DNA from: Buchnera aphidicola (Sarucallis kahawaluokalani)
Lineage (GTDB): Bacteria; Pseudomonadota; Gammaproteobacteria; Enterobacterales; Enterobacteriaceae
Direction: 5' to 3'
DNA: 64,000 nt
NCBI RefSeq assembly: GCF_005080725.1
Contig: NZ_CP032999.1
Span: 364,357 to 428,356, forward strand
The notes under the pieces were generated by a model that made no database searches, was not told the DNA's origin, and worked only from the letters and a program-made list of their open reading frames with translations. The position numbers and the translations under genes are program-made. This document shows, in pieces, positions 30,530 to 39,995 of the stretch; within the stretch, counting starts at the first letter, position 1; each line of letters opens with the position of its first letter.

Positions 30530-31576
30530 ATGCAACCTTGGAAGTTTTCTCAAATAATCATTAATTGGCAACATCAATTCGGCCGAAATAATTTGCCCTG
30601 GCAAAAAAATAATGATCCATATCGTATTTGGATATCAGAAATAATGTTACAACAAACACAAGTAATAACTGTTATACCATATTTTAAAAAATTTATACAT
30701 ATATTTAAAGATGTACAATCTTTAGCGCAAACAAATCTAAATCAAGTACTATATTTATGGAGCGGACTGGGTTATTATCATCGAGCATGTAATATTTATA
30801 AAACTGCACAAATTATACATAGTAAATATTATAATAACTTCCCAAAACAATTTATTGATTTAATCAAACTACCAGGTATTGGAAAAACAACAGCACACGC
30901 AATTTTATCTTTTGCATATAATTACTCTTTTCCAATCTTAGATAGTAATGTAAAACGTATATTAATACGATTTTATCAAATACAAACACACAACATAAAT
31001 AAATACACACAAGAAAAAATATTGTGGAATATCATCAATTATATGTCACCTATTCACAATACTAAAAAATTCAATCAAGGTATGATGGATTTAGGTGCAA
31101 TAATATGTATTCATAAGAATCCAAAATGTAGCATTTGTCCAATTAAAAATTCATGTAAATCTTATGTATATGCAAAAAATATACCATCCATAAATTTTAT
31201 TAAAAAAAAAAATAAAAAAAAATGTTTTTTTTATATCATATTACAATATAAAAAATATATTTTTTTAGAATACCGAAATAAAAAAAATATTTGGAAAAAT
31301 TTATTTTGTTTTCCTGAATTTTATAATTTACAAGAAATGCAATATTGGTTATATAAATATCAAATTAGTAATACAAAATATAAAAAATATTATTATATGA
31401 AACATCAATTTAGTCATTTCACATTAAAAATGGTATTAATTCATGTTATATTAAAAAAAAAAAATTATAAAAAAAAACATGATATTTGGTATAATTTAAA
31501 AAAAAATATAAAAATAGGTATACCTAAACCAATAAAAGATGTATTATTAAATCTTTATCACAATCCATATTTTTAA
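30530..31576 (+). CDS. mutY: Adenine DNA glycosylase MutY
   Basis: MutY removes adenine mispaired with 8-oxoguanine. It has 348 residues (E. coli 350). The helix-hairpin-helix LPGIGKTTAHAIL and the catalytic aspartate region are present. The [4Fe-4S] motif C-x6-C-x2-C-x5-C is visible in CIHKNPKCSICPIKNSC. The C-terminal recognition domain is lysine-rich and degenerate, but its FSHFTLKM segment is recognisable. A 12-base A tract occurs at 31453-31464. Retaining this glycosylase fits repeated oxidative G-to-T pressure. Confidence 0.94.
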   Translation: MQPWKFSQIIINWQHQFGRNNLPWQKNNDPYRIWISEIMLQQTQVITVIPYFKKFIHIFKDVQSLAQTNLNQVLYLWSGLGYYHRACNIYKTAQIIHSKYYNNFPKQFIDLIKLPGIGKTTAHAILSFAYNYSFPILDSNVKRILIRFYQIQTHNINKYTQEKILWNIINYMSPIHNTKKFNQGMMDLGAIICIHKNPKCSICPIKNSCKSYVYAKNIPSINFIKKKNKKKCFFYIILQYKKYIFLEYRNKKNIWKNLFCFPEFYNLQEMQYWLYKYQISNTKYKKYYYMKHQFSHFTLKMVLIHVILKKKNYKKKHDIWYNLKKNIKIGIPKPIKDVLLNLYHNPYF

Positions 31577-31590
31577 TAAAATACAATAAT

Positions 31591-31839
31591 ATGAAAAAAA
31601 TATTTTGTCAACACTACCAAAAAATACTAGAAGGTTTTGAAGAACAATTTTATCCTGGAAAAATAGGGAAAAAGATATATAAAAATATTTCAAAAAAAGG
31701 TTGGAAAAAATGGATAAAAGAACAAACAATTTTTATTAATGAAAACAACCTTAATATGACTAATCAAGAACATATCAAACAAGTTGAACAACATATGATA
31801 AATTTTTTATTTCATAAATCATTTCAAGATAAATCTTGA
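31591..31839 (+). CDS. yggX: Fe(2+)-trafficking protein YggX
   Basis: YggX is a small protein that protects Fe-S enzymes against oxidants. It has 82 residues (E. coli 91), with the C-terminal tail shortened. FYPGKIGKKIY and LNMTNQEHIKQVEQHMINFLF match the family, and Cys6 near the N-terminus is present. It follows mutY by 14 bp as in E. coli. Its 3' end overlaps that of the convergent sbcB by 21 bp. Confidence 0.93.
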   Translation: MKKIFCQHYQKILEGFEEQFYPGKIGKKIYKNISKKGWKKWIKEQTIFINENNLNMTNQEHIKQVEQHMINFLFHKSFQDKS

Positions 31840-33243
31840 AATCAACGAGTCAACGTATTTTTTTAAATCAGATAATAAAATATACTCTTTATCTGTAGAA
31901 TGATATTGATTTAGTAATTTTTGTAATTTTGCAAAGTATTTATCTAAGTTCTCTATTGAAAAAACTTTTTTAAGATGTATACTCCATTTTATACTTTCCG
32001 ATTTATTTAATAATTCTGGAAAATTACGTGCGCGTAATCTAAAAAATATTTCTTCTAATTGATGATTATTAAAATTAAATTTAAATTTTTTCCAATGATC
32101 TACCTTTATACTATGTATTTTATGCATAATATTTCTTTCGTACTGAGAAAAAAAAGAATTATATATCTGTAAATCTACATTATTCGTAATATTTTTATAA
32201 CTATAATTTTTGAAAACATGCATAATTTTTTCAAAAAATATGTTATTTCTTTTTATAATATCTATTGTGCGTAAACAGTTTTGTAAATTAATTCTGCATT
32301 TTAACAATTTCTTTTGAGTAAATAAACTCACTGGAAGTAAAAGAGGACACTTGCTAATATTTAACCAATTAACACCGAGATTATTTAATTCTGTAATAGT
32401 AATATCATTAATTTGAGTCACACGTAAATAATGTATTAACAAAGAAACATCTATGTACAAATCAAAAAATAATATACTATTATAATTATTCATATTCCAA
32501 AATAACGGAACAATACAAGTAGTATAATTTCTAAAACAACCAATAACAGGTGAAATATAAACCATTGGTTGATAAATATTTATATCAATCAGTTTTTTAA
32601 TATTTTTTTTTAATCGATATTTAAAAAAAAAATTAAATAATTCTGGATTTTTTTTTTTGATAAAACGAATAATTTCAATTGTTGTATACACATCGGATAA
32701 AGCATCATGAGCATAATGATTAATATTATTACTTTTTGCTAAATCTTCTAACTTGAAACTAGTAAACCCAAACTTATTTTTAGGCCAAATAATACAATGA
32801 GGCATTAATACGTAACATGCCCTTACAAGACATATTAAATCCCATCGAGAATTAAAATTTTTCCAACTCCAAGAATAAGGGTCTAAAAGATTACGATAAA
32901 AAATATTTCTTGTGATTTCATCATCAAACTGCAAATTATTGTATCCAATAATACATGTATGACTACTATTAAAAATTTTAAAAATTTTTCTAGAAAAAAA
33001 AAATTCATTTAAACCATGCTTTTGAACATATTGAGGAGTAATACCGGTTAGTAAAATTGCTTCAGGGTGAGGTAAATAATCATTTGGAAGTGAGCAATAA
33101 AAATAATATTCCTTACCAAGAATATTAAAGTTTATATCAGTTCTTACACAGGCAAATTGAGATACTTTATCTAACGATGGATTTACCCCAAAAGTTTCAT
33201 AATCATAAAATAAAAAACTAAAATTAGAACATGAATTATACAC
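31819..33243 (-). CDS. sbcB: Exodeoxyribonuclease I
   Basis: SbcB degrades single-stranded DNA 3' to 5'. It has 474 residues (E. coli 475). The exonuclease motif I is FLFYDYETFGVNPSLDKV with the acidic pair in DYET. The YNNLQFDDE segment (motif II) and HDALSDVYTT (motif III) follow, and the SH3-like and C-terminal regions are present but more divergent. It converges on yggX with a 21-bp overlap. Confidence 0.94.
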   Translation of the reverse strand: MYNSCSNFSFLFYDYETFGVNPSLDKVSQFACVRTDINFNILGKEYYFYCSLPNDYLPHPEAILLTGITPQYVQKHGLNEFFFSRKIFKIFNSSHTCIIGYNNLQFDDEITRNIFYRNLLDPYSWSWKNFNSRWDLICLVRACYVLMPHCIIWPKNKFGFTSFKLEDLAKSNNINHYAHDALSDVYTTIEIIRFIKKKNPELFNFFFKYRLKKNIKKLIDINIYQPMVYISPVIGCFRNYTTCIVPLFWNMNNYNSILFFDLYIDVSLLIHYLRVTQINDITITELNNLGVNWLNISKCPLLLPVSLFTQKKLLKCRINLQNCLRTIDIIKRNNIFFEKIMHVFKNYSYKNITNNVDLQIYNSFFSQYERNIMHKIHSIKVDHWKKFKFNFNNHQLEEIFFRLRARNFPELLNKSESIKWSIHLKKVFSIENLDKYFAKLQKLLNQYHSTDKEYILLSDLKKYVDSLISRFILK

Positions 33244-33296
33244 GATAAATTATTCAATATCAAAAATTGTTGAATTTAATATATGTTGTATTTTAT

Positions 33297-33369
33297 CTCC
33301 CCCGACTGGACTCGAACCAGTGACATACGGATTAACAGTCCGCCGTTCTACCAACTGAACTACAGAGGA
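33297..33369 (-). tRNA. tRNA-Asn (anticodon GTT)
   Basis: On the minus strand TCCTCTG pairs with CGGGGGA, and the anticodon loop in GACTGTTAATCC gives GTT. The length is 73 bases, with G as discriminator. CCA is not encoded. Its promoter (33386-33414) overlaps the promoter of the divergent tRNA-Ile2. Confidence 0.96.
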
Positions 33370-33385
33370 TTATTAACACATAATA

Positions 33386-33414
33386 ATATTATCATGTAAA
33401 AAAAATTTTGTCAA
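33386..33414 (-). promoter_or_regulatory. Sigma-70 promoter of tRNA-Asn
   Basis: On the minus strand TTGACA (33409-33414) is followed after exactly 17 bases by TAATAT (33386-33391). The -35 hexamer is a consensus match and overlaps the -35 of the opposite tRNA promoter by five bases. Confidence 0.7.
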
Positions 33415-33436
33415 AAAAAAATAATTATACTATAAT
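33408..33436 (+). promoter_or_regulatory. Sigma-70 promoter of tRNA-Ile2
   Basis: TTGTCA (33408-33413) and TATAAT (33431-33436) are 17 bases apart. The predicted transcript starts about 25 bases before the tRNA. The -35 box is shared with the divergent tRNA-Asn promoter. Confidence 0.7.
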
Positions 33437-33467
33437 AATTATATTGTGTAAAATAAAAAAATGCACC

Positions 33468-33539
33468 GGCCCTTTAGCTCAGTGGTAGAGCACGCGACTC
33501 ATAATCGCTTGGTCGCTGGTTCGAATCCAGCAAGGGCCA
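33468..33539 (+). tRNA. tRNA-Ile2 (anticodon CAT, lysidine-modified)
   Basis: The sequence has a CAT anticodon, but its body (acceptor GGCCCTT/AAGGGCC, anticodon stem GCGACTCATAATCGC) closely matches E. coli ileX as I recall it, and not a methionine tRNA. It should therefore read AUA codons after TilS converts C34 to lysidine. The length is 72 bases, one D-loop base shorter than E. coli. CCA is not encoded. AUA is common in this genome, so the tRNA is essential in principle. Confidence 0.88.
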
Positions 33540-33548
33540 AAAAAATTC

Positions 33549-33570
33549 TATATATATATATATATATATA
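33549..33570. repeat. TA dinucleotide repeat
   Basis: Eleven uninterrupted TA units lie between tRNA-Ile2 and pyrE. Length variation between individuals would be expected. Confidence 0.8.
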
Positions 33571-33618
33571 AATTGTTTCTTGATAATAAAATAAATGCAT
33601 AAAAAAAAACAATCACAC

Positions 33619-34290
33619 ATGAAAATCCAAAAAGAAAAGTTCATTCAATTAATTTTTATAAAACAAGCTTTACAATTTGGTCAATTTAAATTAAAATCAA
33701 ATCGCTATAGTCCATATTTTTTTAATTCACATTGTTTTTATAATGGTGCAGATATATTACAAATAGGTGAAATATATAGTGATATGATTTATGCATCTAA
33801 AGTTCATATTGATGTTATATTTGGTCCAGCATATAAAGGTATTCCATTAGCTACAGCAACAGTAATAGCTTTAAAAAACAAATATAATCTTGAAGTACCT
33901 TACTTCTTTGACCGAAAAGAATATAAACAATATAGCGATATTGGATATATTATTGGTAAAAAATACAATAAAAAAAAAATTGTTATTATAGATGATGTAA
34001 TTACATCAGGAAAAACCATTCAGAAATCTAATAAAATAATTAACATTTTAAAAAATCAAAATAGTATTTCAGGAATATTTTTTTTATTCGATCGTGAAGA
34101 ATTTGGAACATCGAATAAATATACTGCAAAAAAAGAATTACAAAAAAAATATAACTGTCCAATAATCTCTATGATTAGTATTACAGATATAATTAAATAC
34201 TGTACTGAGCATAATATATATCCAACAGATTTATCTAAAATAGTTAAATATTATCAACAGTATAAGCCATCAAATAAAATAAATACATAA
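33619..34290 (+). CDS. pyrE: Orotate phosphoribosyltransferase
   Basis: PyrE joins orotate to PRPP in pyrimidine synthesis. Starting at the ATG at 33619 (MKIQKEKFIQL) gives 223 residues and aligns with the E. coli N-terminus without a gap (E. coli 213). An in-frame ATG at 33595 would add eight lysine-rich residues, and neither has a clear Shine-Dalgarno sequence. The PRPP loop VVIIDDVITSGKT is present, written here as IVIIDDVITSGKTI. LKSNRYSPYFFN and FGPAYKGIPLA are also conserved. The C-terminus is about ten residues longer than in E. coli. Confidence 0.94.
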   Translation: MKIQKEKFIQLIFIKQALQFGQFKLKSNRYSPYFFNSHCFYNGADILQIGEIYSDMIYASKVHIDVIFGPAYKGIPLATATVIALKNKYNLEVPYFFDRKEYKQYSDIGYIIGKKYNKKKIVIIDDVITSGKTIQKSNKIINILKNQNSISGIFFLFDREEFGTSNKYTAKKELQKKYNCPIISMISITDIIKYCTEHNIYPTDLSKIVKYYQQYKPSNKINT

Positions 34291-34293
34291 AAA

Positions 34294-34316
34294 TGGTATA
34301 TGATATTTATATACCA
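34294..34316. terminator. Hairpin between convergent pyrE and dut
   Basis: TGGTATAT and ATATACCA form an 8-bp stem with a 7-base loop, just after the pyrE stop and covering the dut stop. There is no U-tract on either side, so a terminator role is only possible. Confidence 0.3.
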
Positions 34317-34753
34317 GAATGTCCAAAACCATTAGTATTTCGTATAGTCGGTATAAAATCAGACACAATATTAAAAATCGGTTTAACAATTGGAACAAAT
34401 ATTAACTGTGCAATTCTATCACCTGGATAAATATAAAAATCTTTTAACCCTCGATTCCAAATAGATATCATTAGTTGTCCTTGATAATCTGCATCGATTA
34501 TACCAATTGTATTACCTAAAATAATACCATGATGATGACCTAAACCAGAACGAGGAACAATCATCGCAGTAATTAATGGATTTTTAATAAAAACTGCAAT
34601 ACCAGACGGTAATAATATTACTTGATTAGAACAAATTTTTATTTTTTTAGATACCATTGCTTTTAAATCTAAACCACACGATCCTTCAGTATAATATTTT
34701 AAAGAAGAAGCAGATAATCTTTTATCTAAAATTTTTATATCTATAATACACAT
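34307..34753 (-). CDS. dut: Deoxyuridine 5'-triphosphate nucleotidohydrolase
   Basis: dUTPase removes dUTP and supplies dUMP for thymidylate. It has 148 residues (E. coli 151). Motif I SCGLDLKA, motif II PRSGLGHHHGI, motif III with the catalytic Asp (GIIDADYQGQL) and motif IV DRIAQLIFVPI are intact. Motif V reads RNTNGFGHSG, where E. coli has RGEGGFGHSG, so two glycines of the flexible arm are replaced. It converges with pyrE, which is near dut in E. coli as well. Confidence 0.94.
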   Translation of the reverse strand: MCIIDIKILDKRLSASSLKYYTEGSCGLDLKAMVSKKIKICSNQVILLPSGIAVFIKNPLITAMIVPRSGLGHHHGIILGNTIGIIDADYQGQLMISIWNRGLKDFYIYPGDRIAQLIFVPIVKPIFNIVSDFIPTIRNTNGFGHSGI

Positions 34754-34804
34754 AAATCATTTCACCATAAAATATAAATTATAAATCAATAGACTTTTAA
34801 AAAT

Positions 34805-34834
34805 AAAGATGTATTATTTAAATAATACATCTTT
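34805..34834 (-). terminator. Terminator after rpsF-rpsR-rplI
   Basis: This is a perfect 30-base palindrome whose arms read AAAGATGTATTATTT. On the minus strand the core is followed by TTTATTTTTA. It lies between the rplI stop and the dut start. A T6 run also follows on the plus strand. Confidence 0.6.
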
Positions 34835-34895
34835 TTTATTAAAAATATAACTAAAATACATATCGATAATACTTATAGAATCGTTAACTATATAA

Positions 34896-35351
34896 TTACG
34901 ATTTTTTAGAAATAATATTAATTGTTATATAACATGAAATATCTTTATAAGGCTGAAAAACAATATTATAATTCCCTATTTTACGAATCAAACCACCATA
35001 TATAATTAACTCGTTTTTTTTTATAGATATACCCAATTCTTTAATTGCTTGTAATATTTCCTTTACACCAATAGATCCAAATAACTTTCCTGTCGATCTC
35101 GCTTGAGAAAATATACACACAGGCGTAATTTTTTTTATTTCTAAAATTCGTAATTGTGCATTTTGGATATCTACTTGCTCTTGTAATTGTATCTCTTTTT
35201 CTTGACGATCTAACTCCTTAATATTAACAAAATTTGCAAATGTAGCCATACCATATGGAACAAGATAATTTCTAGCGTATCCTGATTTTACTACAACGGT
35301 ATGTCCAAATTGTCCTAATCCTGGAATATCTTTTAATAAAATAATTTTCAT
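34896..35351 (-). CDS. rplI: 50S ribosomal protein bL9 (L9)
   Basis: bL9 is a dumbbell-shaped protein at the base of the L1 stalk. From the ATG at 35349-35351 (MKIILLKDIPGLGQ) it has 151 residues (E. coli 149). An in-frame ATG two codons earlier is also possible. The N-domain segment KSGYARNYLVPYGMA and the C-domain KLFGSIGVKEI are conserved, linked by a long helix. It is the last gene of rpsF-rpsR-rplI, from which priB has been lost. Confidence 0.95.
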   Translation of the reverse strand: MKIILLKDIPGLGQFGHTVVVKSGYARNYLVPYGMATFANFVNIKELDRQEKEIQLQEQVDIQNAQLRILEIKKITPVCIFSQARSTGKLFGSIGVKEILQAIKELGISIKKNELIIYGGLIRKIGNYNIVFQPYKDISCYITINIISKKS

Positions 35352-35374
35352 ATTCATATTATAATATAGTCAAA

Positions 35375-35602
35375 TTATCGATGCTGATCTGTATAAGGAA
35401 TTAATGCAAGATATCTAGCACACTTAATTGCTTTAGATAATTGTTTTTGATATTTTGAACAAGTACCTGTAATACGACTAGGAACAATTTTGCTATTTTC
35501 TGTGATATAACTTTTTAAAGTTAAAATATCTTTATAATCTATCTTAACAACTTTTTCTGCAGTAAATCTACAGAATTTTCTTCTTCGAAAATATCGAACC
35601 AT
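35375..35602 (-). CDS. rpsR: 30S ribosomal protein bS18 (S18)
   Basis: bS18 forms a heterodimer with bS6 on the platform. From the ATG at 35600-35602 ([17 protein letters not shown]) it has 75 residues, the same as E. coli. GGAGTGGTC just upstream provides a ribosome-binding site, which rules out the eight-codon longer frame. [10 protein letters not shown] is conserved apart from a cysteine in place of arginine. It lies between rpsF and rplI. Confidence 0.96.
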   Translation of the reverse strand: MVRYFRRRKFCRFTAEKVVKIDYKDILTLKSYITENSKIVPSRITGTCSKYQKQLSKAIKCARYLALIPYTDQHR

Positions 35603-35661
35603 GACCACTCCGTATAAAAAAATCAATACATTTATAAAATTTTTTTCATATTAATAACATC

Positions 35662-36009
35662 TTATAACTTAACTACTTTTTTTTCATCTTTAATTTTTAA
35701 CATCGGTGATATAGAATTAATTTTATTTTTTACATTTAAAATTAAATTCCGAATAACAAAATTATCAAAACGAAGTATTTTTTTAAATTGATCAATATTA
35801 TGAGGTGATAACTCAATATTCATTAATATATAATATGCTTTACGTAACTTCTTCACAGAATACGCTAACTGTCTTCTTCCCCAGTCTTCAAAACGATGTA
35901 TCAAACCATTATTTTTTAAAATAAATTGTTTATAAATATTAATAATTTTTATTAACTGCTCCGATGTTTGATCAGGATGTATCATGAGTACAATTTCATA
36001 ATGACGCAT
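35662..36009 (-). CDS. rpsF: 30S ribosomal protein bS6 (S6)
   Basis: bS6 pairs with bS18. From the ATG at 36007-36009 (MRHYEIVLMIHPDQ) it has 115 residues. E. coli S6 has a longer, glutamylated acidic tail that is replaced here by a short lysine-rich end, so the RimK glutamylation target is missing. AAAGGA is 11 bases upstream. The EDWGRRQLAYSVKKLRKAYY block (in parts) is conserved. It is the first gene of rpsF-rpsR-rplI. Confidence 0.95.
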   Translation of the reverse strand: MRHYEIVLMIHPDQTSEQLIKIINIYKQFILKNNGLIHRFEDWGRRQLAYSVKKLRKAYYILMNIELSPHNIDQFKKILRFDNFVIRNLILNVKNKINSISPMLKIKDEKKVVKL

Positions 36010-36180
36010 AAAATTAAAAATCCTTTTGCACAATATTTTGACATTAAATCATTCAAAAAAAAAATAAAAAAACAATATATCATTGTATTCCAAAAAAGTA
36101 TATACAATTGATCCTATAAAAAAAATTAAAAAACAATTTAATATAGAGATGTTTCTTTGCTCTATTCCTCCTAAAAAATT

Positions 36181-37503
<1,323 letters not shown>

Positions 37504-37602
37504 TTATATAAAAATCAAGTCAAATCCTATAAATCAGAAAAATAAAATATGTCATGCATAATTAAACAATAAATACTATTTTGAAAATATGTATAATAAA
37601 TA

Positions 37603-38187
37603 TTATATAACATCTAGCCAAGAAAGAGTAGATTCAAGTAATTTACATCCATGTGTCGTCAAAATCGACTCAGGGTGAAATTGAAACCCACAAATCTTAT
37701 CCTTGTTATTTCTAACTGCCATAACCATATTATTAAAAAAAGCATTAATGATTAATTTTTTTGGAATTTTCTGACAAATTAAGGAATGATATCTTGCTAC
37801 TAATAATGGATTAGGTAAATTATAAAACATATCTTTTTGATCATGATAAATATACGATGTTTTTCCATGTATGATTTCTCCTGCGTACTCTACAGTACCA
37901 CCATAATATTCCACAATAGCTTGATGTCCTAAACAAATTCCAATAATTGGTATTTTGCCAATTGTATAACGTAATAAATCTAACATACAACCAGAGTTTT
38001 TTGGTTGGCCAGGTCCAGGAGATAGTAATATCACTGGATGTTTCAGTTTTGATAAAGTACATAAAATAATCTGTATATCCACTGTATTACGATAAATAAT
38101 TACATTATTTCCCGTTGCTCTCAATTGATCAACAATATTATATGTAAAAGAATCAAAATTATCTATTAGAAGAATATCTTTAGACAT
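37603..38187 (-). CDS. trpG: Anthranilate synthase component II (glutamine amidotransferase)
   Basis: TrpG supplies ammonia from glutamine to TrpE. It has 194 residues as a stand-alone protein, whereas E. coli fuses this domain to TrpD. The triad is Cys85 in GICLGHQ, His171 and Glu173 in FHPES. The PGPGQP oxyanion loop is present. It lies 3 bp after trpE, so the two are a tight operon. Chromosomal single-copy trpEG is unusual, because many Buchnera carry amplified trpEG on a plasmid (recalled). Confidence 0.96.
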   Translation of the reverse strand: MSKDILLIDNFDSFTYNIVDQLRATGNNVIIYRNTVDIQIILCTLSKLKHPVILLSPGPGQPKNSGCMLDLLRYTIGKIPIIGICLGHQAIVEYYGGTVEYAGEIIHGKTSYIYHDQKDMFYNLPNPLLVARYHSLICQKIPKKLIINAFFNNMVMAVRNNKDKICGFQFHPESILTTHGCKLLESTLSWLDVI

Positions 38188-38190
38188 AAT

Positions 38191-39747
38191 TTATAATATA
38201 TCCTTATGATAATTTGATTGAATAATAGAATTTAAAACAACCTGCGCTTTGTTACGACTTTCAATTGCTTCTTCTATTGGTATAGAATCTAAAACTACAC
38301 CTGCACCAGCTTGTATAGTAGCAATATTATTTTCTACATATGCAGATCTAATCACAATACATGTATCTAATACACCTGAAGCAGTAAAATAACCAATAGC
38401 ACCACCATAACTACCTCGTTTAAAATTTTCTGCTTCATAAATTAATTCCATAGCTCTCATTTTTGGTGCTCCAGTTAAAGTACCCATGTTCATACAAGCA
38501 GAATATGCATGTAATGCATCTAAATCATATTGTAAAACACCAATTACTTTTGACACTAAATGCATAACGTGTGAATAACGGTCCACTTTAGTTAATTGAG
38601 AAACAAATCTTGTTCCTGGAACACAAATTTTTGCCAAATCGTTTCTTGCTAAATCAACCAGCATCAAATGCTCTGATAATTCTTTATGATTAGTACGCAT
38701 TTCCAATTCTATTCGACTATCAAAATCAAAATTTAAATTTCCTGATAGATCAAATCCTCTTGGTCGAGTACCAGCAATAGGATAAATTTCAATCTTACGT
38801 GTAATAGGATTATATTTTAATGAACTTTCTGGAGAAGCTCCAAATAATGTAAAATCCGTATCTTGCATAAAAAACATATAAGGACTTGGATTATTCAATT
38901 TTAAAGTATAATATGCTAATAAAGGATATGGGCATGATAAAAAAAATTTTCTAGACGGTACAACTTGAAATATTTCGCCTTGACGTATATATCTTTGCAT
39001 ATTTTTTACAACATTTTGATATTCTAAATCATTCAGACTAATTTGCACTTTTGAAGGAAGAATTGTATTACATGGAATATTGGTAGGATCATTATATAAC
39101 TTTTTTTGTAAATTATACAATCTATCAGTAATTCTTTTTTGTTCATAAAAATCTTTAAAAAAAATACTACCCTGAATCATACTATTTTTATTTAAATGAT
39201 CAATAATTAGCAAAACTTCTGATAAATAAAAACAAAAATCTGGACATTTATAACAACCTTTTACTTTAGGTAATATTTCAAATGTATTAATTAAATCATA
39301 TGAAAATAATCCTCCAAAAAAAATTGCATCAAGATCTTTTTCTTTTGCTTTAACTAATTGAAAAATAAATCGAAAAGCATCAAACACTGATAATGAACGT
39401 AATTTAACATCTTCATCTACATTAAAATCATTTTTTGGAAATATCAACTTAACTGTGTTTTTATAATAACTAATTCTTACTACTTTTGGAATTACAGTAT
39501 GTATTTGATCTAATATATTCTGACCATTTTTTGTCATAGCTTCATAAATTACGATTTGTTTATATGCAGTAATACGTACTGCTGTATCTATAATCATCAT
39601 ACTTTTTAATTGATATTTTTTATTTATTTCAGCAGATTCTAATAATAAAGATATCTTTTTATTTCCACATAATTCATAAAATGTTGCTGCTGGATTACTT
39701 CGATATGGTGCATCTATTTGTACAGTCTGAAATATATTTTTATTCAT
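38191..39747 (-). CDS. trpE: Anthranilate synthase component I
   Basis: TrpE converts chorismate to anthranilate, the first step of tryptophan synthesis. It has 518 residues (E. coli 520). The tryptophan-feedback residues are kept: LLES with Ser38, and NPSPYMFF at about 286-293. Catalytic segments EIFQVVPSR, PIAGTRPRG and GTLTGAPKMRAM are intact. No leader peptide with tandem Trp codons is visible upstream. The 248 bp to miaA hold a 15-bp inverted repeat. Confidence 0.97.
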   Translation of the reverse strand: MNKNIFQTVQIDAPYRSNPAATFYELCGNKKISLLLESAEINKKYQLKSMMIIDTAVRITAYKQIVIYEAMTKNGQNILDQIHTVIPKVVRISYYKNTVKLIFPKNDFNVDEDVKLRSLSVFDAFRFIFQLVKAKEKDLDAIFFGGLFSYDLINTFEILPKVKGCYKCPDFCFYLSEVLLIIDHLNKNSMIQGSIFFKDFYEQKRITDRLYNLQKKLYNDPTNIPCNTILPSKVQISLNDLEYQNVVKNMQRYIRQGEIFQVVPSRKFFLSCPYPLLAYYTLKLNNPSPYMFFMQDTDFTLFGASPESSLKYNPITRKIEIYPIAGTRPRGFDLSGNLNFDFDSRIELEMRTNHKELSEHLMLVDLARNDLAKICVPGTRFVSQLTKVDRYSHVMHLVSKVIGVLQYDLDALHAYSACMNMGTLTGAPKMRAMELIYEAENFKRGSYGGAIGYFTASGVLDTCIVIRSAYVENNIATIQAGAGVVLDSIPIEEAIESRNKAQVVLNSIIQSNYHKDIL

Positions 39748-39830
39748 TAGTATAATTCATTTTTATATTATAATTTTATAATAAATAATTTTACTATTAT
39801 GTTACTAAAAAATTATGTTAATTAAATTTA

Positions 39831-39880
39831 TATATGATTTAATATATATATATATATATAATAAAATATTAAATCATATA
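39831..39880. repeat. Inverted repeat with an AT-dinucleotide loop upstream of trpE
   Basis: TATATGATTTAATAT and ATATTAAATCATATA form perfect 15-bp arms enclosing about 20 bases, mostly a run of AT units. It lies in the 248-bp miaA-trpE gap, about 85-135 bases before trpE. It could terminate miaA transcription, act in the trpE leader, or mark the junction where trpEG was inserted. Confidence 0.55.
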
Positions 39881-39995
39881 ATAAGTGTAATATAAAAAAT
39901 ATTTAAAAGAAAAACCATATATTCCATGTAATTTCATTAATATATTTATACTTATTTATTTATCAAACAAAAACCAATCATACAATATAAAAATA

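Noticed and set aside
33468..33539. tRNA-Met call from the CAT anticodon
   Set aside because: The stems match E. coli ileX rather than metT or the initiator tRNA, so Ile2 is preferred.
39748..39995. Plasmid-type origin or trp leader peptide upstream of trpE
   Set aside because: I looked for DnaA boxes and for adjacent Trp codons on the minus strand and saw neither.
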